Source of the DNA: Mucilaginibacter endophyticus
Lineage (GTDB): Bacteria > Bacteroidota > Bacteroidia > Sphingobacteriales > Sphingobacteriaceae
Length of the DNA: 64,000 nt
Direction: 5' to 3'
NCBI RefSeq assembly: GCF_003351025.1
Contig: NZ_QPCG01000010.1
Location: 1 to 64,000 of the forward strand
The notes beneath the pieces were generated by a model. It was not told the origin of the DNA and ran no database searches. It worked only from the letters and a program-made list of their open reading frames with translations. The position numbers and the translations under genes were made by a program. This document shows, piece by piece, positions 16,293-24,778 of the stretch. Numbering within the stretch: the stretch's first letter is position 1; the number at the start of each line of letters is the position of its first letter.

Positions 16293-16587
16293 TTGGCAAC
16301 GGTGAAGCCGAATAAGATCCTTTGGATACTAGCCTTTGCCTGCCTGATCGATTGAATCGGGTTCGGTATCGTAATCCAGCTGATCTACAGCTACGGTAAA
16401 AAGTTCGGCATCGATAAAGAATTGTTGGGCCTACCGACCGGCTGATGGGCATTAACAGTCCTATACTTCCATTGGACAAGCAGTGGGTCCGGCTATCGCA
16501 GGCGTGGCAGCGCATTTATCGGTACATGCGGCATTCTTCCTGTCAGCCGCATTGATCTTGGCGGCGCTGGTAGTCAGCTTCGGCTGA
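16293..16587 (+). pseudogene. MFS transporter, first and last ends only, with two TGA codons
   Basis: The first part, from about 16293, reads 'KPNKILWILAFACLID', TGA (16353-16355), 'IGFGIVIQLIYSYGKKFGID', 'KELLGLPTG', TGA (16443-16445), 'WALTV': an ordinary MFS first helix and loop. Around 16480 it jumps, in another frame, to 'GQAVGPAIAGVAAHLSVHAA' and 'FFLSAALILAALVVSFG', which belongs to helices 11-12 of the same kind of transporter, ending at TGA 16587. About 300 codons are missing between. Structure of the damage (both ends kept, middle gone) mirrors the MscS remnant at 2.6 kb. Confidence 0.75.
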
Positions 16588-16660
16588 AAAAACGGGAATC
16601 GCCGGCCGGTTGAATTTATCATTTAGGAAATTCCTTAGCTTTACCCAATATTAAAACACG

Positions 16661-17527
16661 ATGGCGTCAGGATTTTTTGCGGTACTGGATGATATTGCGT
16701 CGCTGATGGATGATGTCGCGGTCAACACCAAGGTGGCAGCAACAAAAACCACAGGCATCCTGGGCGATGACCTGGCGGTTAATGCGGAAAAGGCGACCGG
16801 ATTTTTAGCGTCCCGGGAGTTGCCGGTATTGTGGTCGATCACCAAAGGCTCGCTGCTCAACAAGCTGATCATTGTCCCTATCGCTTTGGTATTGAACGCC
16901 TTTTTGCCAGCGGCTATCCAAGTCATCCTGGTGCTGGGCGGGTTCTACCTGGCTTATGAAGGGGTAGAAAAGATCATCGAGTTCTTTTTTCACCGTCACC
17001 AAACGCCGCAGGCAGTAAAGACGGAACCCGATCCCGCTAACGCTGAAAAATCCAAGGTCAGAGCCGCGGTCACTACAGATTTTATCCTGTCTATCGAGAT
17101 CGTCATCATTGCATTGGGCACGGTACTTGAAGAAACTCTCACCGTGCAGATCATCACCGTAGCTGTAGTTGCAATGCTGGCAACGATCGGCGTTTACGGG
17201 ATCGTAGCCCTGATCGTTCGGATGGATGATGCAGGTTACCATTTGATCCGGAGCTCCAGGAATAAAGGAGTTGTCTCCGCCCTGGGTAACTTGCTGGTAA
17301 AAGCTTTGCCGGTCGTGATCAAGCTTTTAGGCATCGTGGGTACTATTGCGCTTATACTGGTCGCCGGTGGAATATTTTTACATCACGCGACATATTTTCA
17401 TGAACTTTTTTCGGCTTCGCCAGTGGTTCTTACCGAATTCGTGCTGGGTGCGGGCGGCGGTTTGATCGCTGTGGCCCTCATGACAGGCGGTAAAAAAATG
17501 ATCGAACTTCTCAGGCATGCCCGCTAA
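16661..17527 (+). CDS. DUF808 (YedI-like) membrane protein
   Basis: 288 residues. The opening 'MASGFFAVLDDIASLMDDVA' and 'TGILGDDLAVNAEKATGF' is the DUF808 signature. Hydrophobic segments follow at about 66-100, 145-160, 165-190, 205-235 and 255-275, giving a polytopic inner-membrane protein close to the family's usual length of about 300. E. coli YedI is the type member; its function is unknown. Transcribed in the plus direction, separate from the MFS remnant before it. The family call is secure. Confidence 0.9.
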   Translation: MASGFFAVLDDIASLMDDVAVNTKVAATKTTGILGDDLAVNAEKATGFLASRELPVLWSITKGSLLNKLIIVPIALVLNAFLPAAIQVILVLGGFYLAYEGVEKIIEFFFHRHQTPQAVKTEPDPANAEKSKVRAAVTTDFILSIEIVIIALGTVLEETLTVQIITVAVVAMLATIGVYGIVALIVRMDDAGYHLIRSSRNKGVVSALGNLLVKALPVVIKLLGIVGTIALILVAGGIFLHHATYFHELFSASPVVLTEFVLGAGGGLIAVALMTGGKKMIELLRHAR

Positions 17528-17637
17528 AAGCGGTAAAGCGTAAGCGTATCGTTTTAGAGGCTTACAACTTTTCGCACTTACTATTGTTAAACGTAGGAAC
17601 GGAACACGAACAGCATTGTTACTTTAACGAAAAAAGC

Positions 17638-17850
17638 ATGAATAAATTTTTCCGAGCGATCATTGCGGCCTGGGGGGCCAGGAAGCTGGGCGGTGGCTGT
17701 TTGTCCACGATCGTCATATTTGTCATTATTTATGTAGCCCTGGGTCAGTGCAACCGTAGCCGGGCCGAGGCAGTACCTGAAAAAACCCGCCCGGTAGCCG
17801 TCTGCGGGGCTTATCCCAAATCTTTAACCACAGATACCATCAAACCATGA
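17638..17850 (+). CDS. Small single-helix membrane protein, 70 aa
   Basis: The likely start is ATG 17638; an upstream in-frame TTG at 17584 would add an unconvincing 18 residues. One hydrophobic stretch at about 18-38 ('GGGCLSTIVIFVIIYVALG') follows a basic, amphipathic N-terminus. The C-terminal half is polar with two cysteines. It overlaps the next gene as ATGA. No family recognised; it may be a small envelope protein of the stress cluster. Confidence 0.6.
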   Translation: MNKFFRAIIAAWGARKLGGGCLSTIVIFVIIYVALGQCNRSRAEAVPEKTRPVAVCGAYPKSLTTDTIKP

Positions 17851-18187
17851 GCCTGACCGACGAAGAATTCCATGAAGCCTACCATCCGCTGCAGGTGCCG
17901 GCGCACTTCGATGCCGCGGATACGCAGCAAAACCAATTGATCTTTGCCCTGGCCGAACTGGGTGAAGCCACCGCGGAACAGGTAGCTGCGGAAGTAAAGC
18001 AATTACAAGGCCGCGATCTTGATGAACAGCAACAGGCTTTTATACCCGAGACACTGAAAGCACTGTTGATAAGGGGCTGCTTAATGGCACGGAAGAAGGC
18101 GGTGCCATTGTTTACAACCTGCACAAGATCACCCGGGCCAACGACGGCGCTACTGATCCGGACCTGCTGGCACCGGGATTAGATTGA
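17847..18187 (+). pseudogene. Small cytosolic protein, frameshifted near 18065
   Basis: From ATG 17847 (ATGA overlap with the previous gene) the frame encodes 'MSLTDEEFHEAYHPLQVPAH', 'DAADTQQNQLIFALAELGEA' and 'LDEQQQAFIPETLKAL'. Shifting one base near 18065 gives 'DKGLLNGTEEGGAIVYNLHK' and 'ITRANDGATDPDLLAPGLD' to a TGA at 18187, which clearly continues the same protein. In the unshifted frame the sequence becomes Cys/Arg rich and unnatural. Full length would be about 113 residues. The content (winged-helix-like 'GEATAEQVAAEVKQL') could be DNA-binding, but I do not recognise it. Confidence 0.7.
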
Positions 18188-18200
18188 GCAGGAAAATCAC

Positions 18201-18617
18201 TTGAAACGTTTTCTGGACGCGCAGCAGCGTGACTATGCGACCGCGCTGGCTGAGATCAAAATCGGCCGGAAGCGCAGCCACTGGATGTGGTATATCTTTC
18301 CGCAACTCGCTGGACTCGGCTACAGTGATATCCCCAAACGCTACGCCATCAGAGACCGCGAAGAAGCGATCGCTTATTTGAACCACCCAATCCTGGGTAA
18401 AAGACTTTCTGCGATCTCGCAGGCCTTACTGATTTTACCGGGAAATAATGCCACGCAAATCATGGGCAGCCCCGACAACATGAAGCTCCGCTCGGCGATG
18501 ACCCTCTTCGCCCTGCTGCCGGACGCTGATCCGGTGTTCGAAGCTGTCCTCAAAAAATTCTTTGACAGTGAAAAAGACCCCGCCACGATACAGTTGCTGA
18601 GCTATCAGCATGATTAG
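18201..18617 (+). CDS. DUF1810 family protein
   Basis: 138 residues. Conserved core 'LKRFLDAQQRDYATALAEIK', 'GRKRSHWMWYIFPQLAGLG', 'SDIPKRYAIRDREEAIAYLN' and 'FDSEKDPATIQLL' matches DUF1810 throughout. The frame starts at TTG 18201; no ATG is available, but an AGGAAAA sequence lies 7-12 bases upstream, so TTG is acceptable. DUF1810 proteins are small, cytosolic, and uncharacterised; a calpastatin label seen on some is not meaningful. It follows the frameshifted gene by 13 bases and probably shares its transcript. Confidence 0.88.
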   Translation: MKRFLDAQQRDYATALAEIKIGRKRSHWMWYIFPQLAGLGYSDIPKRYAIRDREEAIAYLNHPILGKRLSAISQALLILPGNNATQIMGSPDNMKLRSAMTLFALLPDADPVFEAVLKKFFDSEKDPATIQLLSYQHD

Positions 18618-18772
18618 GCGGGAGGACTTACCCTTCTGAACCTGTCCATTAAACTAAGCGGCGAGGCCCCGCTTTGCTACACTAAAAGGGACTGATCCGG
18701 CAGGAATTGCTAACTGCCCCTGGTGGTACCACATTTGCAGACGTAGTTTATTATTCATTTAAAACAACTACC

Positions 18773-18931
18773 ATGAGATCATTATTGTATATTATCGCTG
18801 TCATCCTGATCATTGGCTGGGCGATCGGAACTTTTGCCTATGCCGCCAGCGGGCTTATTCATATTTTGCTGGTCATTGCTATCATTTCGCTAGTGCTGGG
18901 TTTCCTGCGCAGGGATACAACCGCGGTATAA
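18773..18931 (+). CDS. DUF5670 / lmo0937-type small membrane protein
   Basis: 52 residues from ATG 18773: 'MRSLLYIIAVILIIGWAIGT', a short Ala/Gly turn, then 'LIHILLVIAIISLVLGFL' and a basic end. The two-helix hairpin with 'GWAIG' and 'GLIHILLVIAII' is the lmo0937 signature. These proteins are stress-induced and of unknown function. The longer frame starting at 18707 lacks support. It is the last gene of the GC-rich cluster; composition drops right after it. Confidence 0.85.
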   Translation: MRSLLYIIAVILIIGWAIGTFAYAASGLIHILLVIAIISLVLGFLRRDTTAV

Positions 18932-19568
18932 TAATATATAAACTATCATTGACAAGTGCCCGGTCAACACCGACTAAATGGTTAAGCGACATAATTATTT
19001 TTTTACCCTTGAAACATTAGTGGAAAGCAGTTGTCATATACCCGTTCATCAGTTTGAACATGTTTAATTAATAGGAGAGAGGGGCGACAGCGAGTGTTTC
19101 CCCTTTTTTAATTGAAGTGTAATAAGTTTTTTAAAGTATCGTAAAACAGATACTCTAAATTAAATATTGGTAGAATCACTGCAATTCGCCAGCCTGCTTT
19201 TTCCAATTAAAGTTTCAGGTTTAATTTCAACACCTCATCAGCATAATACATCATCCCGATTGACTTATTTACCGTTCCTAATTTTATTGATTTGAGAATA
19301 TCCAGTATTGAGGCTGTTTACTATTGGCGAACGCTGATTTTTTGCAGGTTGCGGTATCTTCGAAATTGCCGCTCAATATAAATAAAGCAATAGATAATTC
19401 TTATCGATCTGTTCGGGCTATTTGAATGAATAGGATAATGTAAACGTCATACCATTAAAGGACTTAATCAAGTTAATCTATATAAAATATACTGTTTCCC
19501 GGTGTTTTCTTATTATTTCATTAAAAAATTGATAAGCGCGTGGTTAGCCTTTTTCTCTTCGCCGAGGT
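18932..19568. other. Gene-poor AT-rich stretch with a weak terminator and a gene-end remnant
   Basis: At 19078-19112 a GGGG...CCCCTTTTTT hairpin could terminate plus-strand transcription. On the minus strand, 19207-19315 encodes 'ASILDILKSIKLGTVNKSIG' then 'MMYYADEVLKLNLKL' and a stop. This reads as the C-terminus of an unidentified protein with no upstream part. I see nothing else. The composition change from GC-rich to AT-rich falls here. Confidence 0.45.
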
Positions 19569-19769
19569 TTAACCGAAGGTTTTAAGCTTTTTTACATCTT
19601 CTCTGGATAAGCGTGCAATGAATGTATCGCTTATGAAGATTTTAATTAGCGGGCTATCATCACTGTTAATTTCGATGTGATTAGGTTCATCAATTCTGTT
19701 TTTTTCACAAAGTTCATCAATGGCATCATTAAATGCTGCGACATTTGAAATATTAACTTTAAAATTCAT
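19569..19769 (-). CDS. Small acidic cytosolic protein, 66 aa
   Basis: 'MNFKVNISNVAAFNDAIDEL' begins it, and it ends 'FIARLSREDVKKLKTFG'. No membrane helix, no cysteine pair; a mixed alpha/beta small fold seems likely. The start has an upstream AT-rich stretch, and a small membrane protein gene is divergent, 37 bases away. No family recognised; the regular amino acid texture and separate promoter space support a real gene. Confidence 0.55.
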   Translation of the reverse strand: MNFKVNISNVAAFNDAIDELCEKNRIDEPNHIEINSDDSPLIKIFISDTFIARLSREDVKKLKTFG

Positions 19770-19806
19770 ATCCCTATTTTTTCATAAATATATATTAACT
19801 TTAATA

Positions 19807-19962
19807 ATGGAAGAACCTTATAAAGGAATTTTATTAGCTTGGGCCGCATTTTTAACAGCATTTGCGATTGTTGCCATTATGATAATTATTTTTATAAAGC
19901 CAGAATTCGGCCCCTTACCTCCGGGGGGAGAACCTATTCCATGTCTTGACCCCGGTCGTTAA
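19807..19962 (+). CDS. Small single-helix membrane protein, 51 aa
   Basis: ATG 19807: 'MEEPYKGILLAWAAFLTAFA' and 'IVAIMIIIFIKPEFGPLPPG'. One long hydrophobic helix (about 8-31) then a proline/glycine-rich tail with a single Cys. The in-frame extension to 19720 overlaps the divergent gene and is unlikely. Not recognised; plausibly a membrane microprotein. Confidence 0.5.
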   Translation: MEEPYKGILLAWAAFLTAFAIVAIMIIIFIKPEFGPLPPGGEPIPCLDPGR

Positions 19963-20791
19963 CGGGTGAAACAAATGGGGTACTGCACCCTTTCCTCCAA
20001 CCAGAAATAGAATCAGCGCTATAAATCCTTTTGAAAAGAGTGCCGGAAGAATCAGAGCAGGTGATCTTCGGGTTCTATCGAGGAAATTGTTAATTGCCCC
20101 GCCTCCTTATCTTCTTTCCTAATTCTTAGAACTATCGGACTGATTTCTTGTTTTTAAAGGCCCGTCGCGCACGCCACTAAATCCGCCCGAGCCACACAAT
20201 TTCCTGCCTTTCTTCTAGGAGCACAAGGCTGCATGAGGGCACGATTACGCTTCCTTCTTCTGGCTTTGGCCCTTCAGGTTGATTTTCATTTTCATGAAGA
20301 ATCGGGTCACGGGCGAGGGAATATTGGCGGCAAGGTCGGTACCAGACAACCACGGATTGGGGGGCAGGGCAATAACTTGGTATAGATTACCCGCATTTTA
20401 AAAGAGTTGCCGCAAATTTTACCACAGAAACAGGAACAAAACATGCTGAAAATCATTAATTCATGAATTCATAAAAAACCACGCTTCTAATGAAGCGTGG
20501 CCAAAAAGCTAGTTATTTAATACCCCTATTAAAATAACATAATAACTAAAATACCATATTTTCAGGAAAATTCCAAATGGCAATAGAGCAAATACAAAAT
20601 CCCGTCGGTGGGGCAGGTTATGTTTACTGAAAATACTTAACTCGTTTTAGCAAATATGTTAGGTATTTAAAATTAATGAAATGAATAAACTGTAAACTTT
20701 TACGGCTTGTTTCGAATGTATGAAAGATCTTAATTCTAAAAATTAACTAAACTGGATATAACCCATGTGTTTTAACACACGTTAAAGTGTC
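19963..20791. other. Gene-poor stretch with an unidentified gene-end remnant and a repeat unit
   Basis: On the minus strand, about 20246-20385 encodes 'AGNLYQVIALPPNPWLSGTD', 'LAANIPSPVTRFFMKMKINL' and 'KGQSQKKEA' before a stop: a convincing protein tail that I cannot name, with no start. At 20479-20538 lies the hairpin plus palindrome listed separately. Upstream of the zinc-ribbon gene, TTAAC-ACAC-GTTAA (20772-20785) is a possible operator. No full gene seen. Confidence 0.45.
20479..20538 (-). repeat. Hairpin-plus-palindrome repeat, copy A
   Basis: CCACGCTTC-TAAT-GAAGCGTGG (20479-20500) is followed by a 25-base block (20514-20538) whose centre is TTTAATA-CCCC-TATTAAA, a perfect inverted repeat around four C residues. 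The 25-base block is identical, on the opposite strand, to 61735-61759, where a similar hairpin (GCCATGCTTT...) also follows at about the same distance. Two palindromes in fixed order, at two places 41 kb apart, suggest a small mobile or regulatory element. Confidence 0.8.
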
Positions 20792-20971
20792 ATGCCCGTT
20801 TCTATCTTTCAAAATGACTATAAAAGGAATATTCTTTGCCCCAAGTGCAGGAGTATCACAACCAAAAGGATTCCTAAAGAAAGAATTGTAAAAGCCGTGT
20901 TTTTTTGGATGCCGGTTAAAAGGTTTATGTGCACTAAATGCCATAATAAATTTTACATCAGGGAGGAGTAG
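20792..20971 (+). CDS. Small zinc-ribbon protein, 59 aa
   Basis: From ATG 20792: 'MPVSIFQNDYKRNILCPKCR' then 'SITTKRIPKERIVKAVFFWM' and 'PVKRFMCTKCHNKFYIREE'. Two CxxC pairs ('CPKC', 'CTKC') about 31 residues apart, with a basic, aromatic spacer, form a zinc ribbon of a type frequent in Bacteroidota genomes. Between the pairs the 'FFWMPVKRF' stretch is characteristic. It may bind nucleic acid or act in the membrane interface; function is unproven. A palindrome lies just upstream. A minus-strand open frame over the same bases is the weaker reading. Confidence 0.8.
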   Translation: MPVSIFQNDYKRNILCPKCRSITTKRIPKERIVKAVFFWMPVKRFMCTKCHNKFYIREE

Positions 20972-21107
20972 TAAATCAACAGGGATCTGCTTAATTGTTG
21001 TCTGAATTTTTATTTTGGCGAACACTTTTTACTTATTGGACTGGAGGTAACAATTATTGTAAATCATTTATTACAGCGATAATCAAAAACGCGACTGACT
21101 GTAAAAA

Positions 21108-21506
21108 TTACACAGTAGACTGGAGATTATGATGAATGAGACCACACCATTTCGGCGCAAGCGTATACTCCAAATTGCCGCGTATCAAAAATTTAGGCAG
21201 CATATCCTTGATCTCCTCTGGCATTTCACAATCTGCTAAAGGGTTGTTGTTGGTAAAGCAACTGACTTGGTGTTTCAGTTCTAGTAAGTGCCGGTCCTTC
21301 GGGGTTACTGACAGACAGATCACCTTTACTGCAAGCGGAAATTTCATCTCCGCTTTCAGTTCCGGAAAATCATTCATGATCTCATCGTCCACGACCGTTC
21401 CAAGAAAGCGGGCTACGACCTGATTACGTATAGTATCGCTTTGCGGTCCTTTTTTATAATTATAGGCTTCGTCGATCAACCAACAAGCCGCACCTGATAT
21501 CCCCAT
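21108..21506 (-). CDS. Hypothetical protein, 132 aa
   Basis: Starts 'MGISGAACWLIDEAYNYKKG' and ends 'PKWCGLIHHNLQSTV'. Balanced composition, several charged helices ('DEIMNDFPELKAEMKFPLAV'), four cysteines, no signal peptide. I do not recognise it. No open neighbour is linked to it, and the surrounding 2 kb is gene-poor, so it may itself be a truncated gene. The frame is closed upstream by stops close to the ATG. Confidence 0.45.
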   Translation of the reverse strand: MGISGAACWLIDEAYNYKKGPQSDTIRNQVVARFLGTVVDDEIMNDFPELKAEMKFPLAVKVICLSVTPKDRHLLELKHQVSCFTNNNPLADCEMPEEIKDMLPKFLIRGNLEYTLAPKWCGLIHHNLQSTV

Positions 21507-22302
21507 TTATTACTGCACCGGGCTACCTGTAAAAGATAGCTTACGCACCATTAGATATCACGAGATGCAGCTTTCCGCAATTGATGGAAGTGCGGCCTTC
21601 AGGCAATTCCCCCCCGGGAAATATCACTTTACTGCATCTGGTTTTTTGAAGTCTGCCCATAAATCAGTGGGGGCGGATACTGATATTTCGGTAAGAAAGC
21701 GTTACCGGGATGAAAGTAATTATCAGATCCTGCTCCCTCTTCGTTAAATTAAGTTCGGATACAGAAAATGCCTTTTGGTGTTTTCTGTATCACCCGGGCT
21801 CGTTGTTGTGCAAAAAAATAAATTGCAAAATACTGCAGATCGATTCTTGGGGATTTAGCTTTTCTGTATCGTAGTCGGACATTTCGGCATGCGTTAATGG
21901 ACCGGCAGGAATAAATACGGGACCATGAAGGAGTTATAGCAACCAAAGCCGGGTTGTCCGGCCCGGCGGAGGAATTAATCAACTATATGAAGGTACAATG
22001 GCAGTTTGCCATTATTAAGGATCAATAAACTACGGAAAAAGTTTTTGTTTTGTAAATATACCTTTAAAAGACGCAAAGCCAAGGGCAGTCTGACAATAGG
22101 AAATTATAAGAATCAACGAATGAAAAAAGTTATAATTGGAATTGCCGGGATGTCCTGCACATATATCATGTTTTTATATTATGTATTTATCCTGGACATA
22201 TATGAAGTCATAAAAATGCAAAACCTGCACTCAATTAAATATTTTTTCGCAAACAGCTTTGGTAAGAATTTGCGATTTAAAAGTCCTCTAAAAAAAACAA
22301 AT
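21507..22302. other. No convincing gene
   Basis: AT-rich, with short open frames on both strands that have unnatural composition. A plus-strand frame from ATG 22120 begins with a hydrophobic run ('KKVIIGIAGMSCTYIMFLYY') but ends inside the terminator of the neighbouring operon. I do not annotate it. Confidence 0.4.
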
Positions 22303-22330
22303 TTTCCGGCCGAAAACGGCCGGAAAATAC
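22303..22330 (-). terminator. Terminator of the cupin/NmrA operon
   Basis: ATTTTCCGGCCG, loop of four, CGGCCGGAAAAT: a 12-bp stem. On the minus strand it is followed by TTTGTTTTTTTT. It lies about 85 bases past the NmrA stop at 22415. Confidence 0.85.
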
Positions 22331-22414
22331 AAAGTGGTCTGCATAATAGACACAAACCATAATTTGGGGATAAAAAGACAGGTGTGCTTATTTCTCTCGT
22401 CCGGTACCCATAAT

Positions 22415-23170
22415 TTAATTTTTTGCCGCGTTACTGTCAAGCCACTGTGAGAAACTTGTTTTACCTGTATAAGCCTCTCCTGCCGGAACCAGCGCCGACT
22501 GCGGAACCGGGGCAGCAATGTACACCCTATCGTTGTTGGCGATCACCGTACGCTGATCATTGACGGCTTTCAGGTAATCATCGGCAAAGAGATCCATACC
22601 TTTACGGTCAGGGCCGGCTATATCAATGATAGTGTTAGCAGGTTCCTCCAGAGCAAACCTGGCGATCAGCGAAGCTACGTCTGCAGCAGCGATCGGCTGA
22701 AAATCCAGTGTTGAAAGATGGACAACCGTTCCCTGGGTCGCTATACTGGTTAAAGTAGGTACGAATTCATGAAACTGGGTGCTCCTGACGATTGTATAGG
22801 GTATGCCAGAAAGTTTTACAGTATCTTCCTGAACCTTTTTTGCCTTCATGTAACCAATGTTCTGCATGAGATCGTTGCCAACGATAGACAATACAATATA
22901 ATGTCCGATATCAGCCTTTTTACCGGCTCGGACCAGGTTAGCGCTGGCAGTCCTAAAAAAATCCATAACAGGCTCATCTTCAAATGTTGCAGAGTTTATG
23001 AGATCGAGAACAACATCGGTCCCATCGAATGCTGCGTCCAGACCTTCACCGGTGATCGCATTGATGCCTGAGGATGTAGATGCCGCTAAGACGGTATGAC
23101 CAGCGTTCTGTAATTCCTGAGAGACCTTAGAGCCGATCAGCCCGGTCCCCCCAATAATTAAGAATTTCAT
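22415..23170 (-). CDS. NmrA-like NAD(P)-binding protein, paralogue 1
   Basis: 251 residues from ATG 23170 ('MKFLIIGGTGLIGSKVSQEL'); the frame is open further upstream, but the Rossmann strand fixes the start. Atypical SDR: NAD(P) motif GGTGLIG at 7-13, 'DVVLDLINSATFEDEPVMDF', 'GHYIVLSIVGNDLMQNIGYM', then 'KAKKVQEDTVKLSGIPYTIV' and 'RSTQFHEF'. It lacks the Tyr-x3-Lys catalytic pair, typical of NmrA-type sensors or quinone/flavin reductases. It follows the cupin gene on the same transcript. Closest relatives here are the genes at 23945 and 60479. Substrate unknown. Confidence 0.85.
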   Translation of the reverse strand: MKFLIIGGTGLIGSKVSQELQNAGHTVLAASTSSGINAITGEGLDAAFDGTDVVLDLINSATFEDEPVMDFFRTASANLVRAGKKADIGHYIVLSIVGNDLMQNIGYMKAKKVQEDTVKLSGIPYTIVRSTQFHEFVPTLTSIATQGTVVHLSTLDFQPIAAADVASLIARFALEEPANTIIDIAGPDRKGMDLFADDYLKAVNDQRTVIANNDRVYIAAPVPQSALVPAGEAYTGKTSFSQWLDSNAAKN

Positions 23171-23251
23171 AAGAATCGGTTTATTGCATGTGTATTTGAG
23201 TAATATAATATGATGATGCCGGTGCGTATCGGTATCATCCTTTAAAGACAT

Positions 23252-23674
23252 TTATTTTTTTTCAGGAACTAAGAACGGTTTTCCGGCGTCCCCTACGAAT
23301 ATGGCGAGTAATTTTGCCGGTTTAGTTTTGCTGACATTACGTGTTCCGTTATGCAAACCATTAGGCTCCTCATAAAAAGTATCACCTGCTTTGTAACGAT
23401 AAACCTTACCCTCGAAAGTGGATTCGAGTTCCCCTTCAAGAACATAACCGAAGGTTGGGATCGGGTGACGATGACCGGAAGACTGTTCACCGGGACCAAA
23501 TGTTACGACAACCATTTTGAACTCCTGGTTTTTAAGAGACTCCGTGTTCAGTATCTTTGAGAAAATAACTTTTGGAGGTGTCGCAGTTACCGTTTCATGT
23601 CCAGCATGTTGAGCACTGACTTTATTAGCAAAAAATGTGGCCAAAAGGATTACTGGCAAAATTACTTTTTTCAT
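23252..23674 (-). CDS. Exported cupin-domain protein
   Basis: 140 residues with a signal peptide ('MKKVILPVILLATFFANKVS', cut after 'SA'). A single cupin barrel: 'FGPGEQSSGHRHPIPTFGYV' carries the two His of motif 1, 'LEGELESTFEGKVYRYKAGD' and 'EEPNGLHNGTRNVSKTKPA' give motif 2 with its His. Metal ligands are therefore present. Enzyme or sensor function cannot be chosen, but periplasmic location is likely. It precedes the NmrA-like gene by about 80 bases and shares its terminator. Upstream (23690-23720) contains repeated TTGCAA/TTGCA sequences that may hold the promoter. Confidence 0.85.
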   Translation of the reverse strand: MKKVILPVILLATFFANKVSAQHAGHETVTATPPKVIFSKILNTESLKNQEFKMVVVTFGPGEQSSGHRHPIPTFGYVLEGELESTFEGKVYRYKAGDTFYEEPNGLHNGTRNVSKTKPAKLLAIFVGDAGKPFLVPEKK

Positions 23675-23944
23675 TTTATTAAGTGTTTATGCAATTGATA
23701 GTTGCAATTGCTGTTGCAAATTTATTTCAGGTTTTGAACCATCTGATGGTCCAGGCATTCTAATTAAAATGGTCCAGAACGCTGTTCATTGGATCCGGGT
23801 GACTTCTTCTTGGTATCTGATCTCAACGTCTAAGGAATGCCGCCACCCTGTTCTCAACGACACATAAAAACAATGAATGAACCATACACCTTTCGGCGCA
23901 AAAACAAAAATATCGCTCAAACCGGGCAGCAGGCATTTCCTTCA

Positions 23945-24703
23945 TCAGGCGTTTAGAGATTTCGCAGAAGATTCCGCAAACCAGGAATCAAATGTTTGTG
24001 CGGCAACCCAATCGGGAAATTCTGGTGACAGACGCGCATCATTTACGAAAACACCGTCATACCCTATTTTGTCATCAGTGATTACTTTTCGGCTGTCCCC
24101 TATTTTCTGAAGATAGCGTGCAACGATTTCCGGAAGAATGAATCGTTCTGGACCAGCTATGTTTTTGATCCCGTTCAACGGGGCAGATAATGCAGTCTTA
24201 GCAAGCTCAAAAGCGACGTCTGCAGATGAAATTGGCTGAACAGTTGCCGGAGTAAGGTGAATTATACCCTCCTGGGTATAGAGATCTGCAAGAGTACCTA
24301 GAAATTCAAAAAACTGGGTTGCTCTGACAATGGTGTAAGGAATACCACTGTTTCTGACAATCGATTCCTGGTTTGCCTTCGCACGGAAATAATTGCTTTC
24401 TGTAAGTTGCGGAGTGCCTACAATAGAGAGCACAATATAATGCTTTACCCCGGCCTTTCTTGCCGCTTCCACAAGGTTGTTGCCCGAAGTCTCAAAAAAC
24501 TGCAGCGATTCGTTATAAACCGGCGCATTTGAAACGTCGACAATAACTTCAGCGCCTGAAAGCGCATCAGCAAGGCCTTCGCCCGTAACGCTGTTAATTC
24601 CGTTTGCCGGCGCAGCAGCTATCACTTCGTAATGATGCAGCCTCAGATTGCTCACCAGTTGGGTCCCGATCATTCCGGTTCCACCTATGACTATTATTTT
24701 CAT
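23945..24703 (-). CDS. NmrA-like NAD(P)-binding protein, paralogue 2
   Basis: 252 residues from ATG 24703 ('MKIIVIGGTGMIGTQLVSNL'). Same layout as paralogue 1: GGTGMIG, 'AEVIVDVSNAPVYNESLQFF', 'KHYIVLSIVGTPQLTESNYF', 'RAKANQESIVRNSGIPYTIV' and 'RATQFFEFLGTL'. No catalytic Tyr-Lys pair. A sequence matching the sigma-54 layout lies 60 bases upstream (24763-24778), and the gene sits directly downstream of the sigma-54 activator gene on the same strand with a terminator between. This makes it a good candidate target of that activator. Substrate unknown. Confidence 0.85.
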   Translation of the reverse strand: MKIIVIGGTGMIGTQLVSNLRLHHYEVIAAAPANGINSVTGEGLADALSGAEVIVDVSNAPVYNESLQFFETSGNNLVEAARKAGVKHYIVLSIVGTPQLTESNYFRAKANQESIVRNSGIPYTIVRATQFFEFLGTLADLYTQEGIIHLTPATVQPISSADVAFELAKTALSAPLNGIKNIAGPERFILPEIVARYLQKIGDSRKVITDDKIGYDGVFVNDARLSPEFPDWVAAQTFDSWFAESSAKSLNA

Positions 24704-24762
24704 ATTAAGAATTATTTTTTTGCCTCCGTTCAATCGAAGCACAACTTGATTTCCCCAGAGAA

Positions 24763-24778
24763 CGCAAGTGACATTCCA
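24763..24778 (-). promoter_or_regulatory. Candidate sigma-54 (-24/-12) promoter of NmrA paralogue 2
   Basis: Minus strand: TGGAAT-GTCAC-TTGCG. The GG and GC doublets have the exact 12-base spacing of the TGGCAY-N5-TTGCW consensus; position 4 is A rather than C. About 60 bases before the ATG at 24703. Confidence 0.45.

Noticed and set aside
15116..16587. TGA read as Trp (recoded genetic code)
   Set aside because: TAA and TAG interrupt other genes in the same way, and intact genes use TGG for Trp and TGA as normal stop.
20479..20500. Reading the hairpin as an ordinary terminator
   Set aside because: No gene ends near it on either strand, and the adjacent 25-base palindrome is conserved at a second site; a terminator alone does not explain that.
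20747..21025. 92-residue minus-strand frame
   Set aside because: It mirrors the zinc-ribbon gene on the plus strand, which has two CxxC pairs and a better start.
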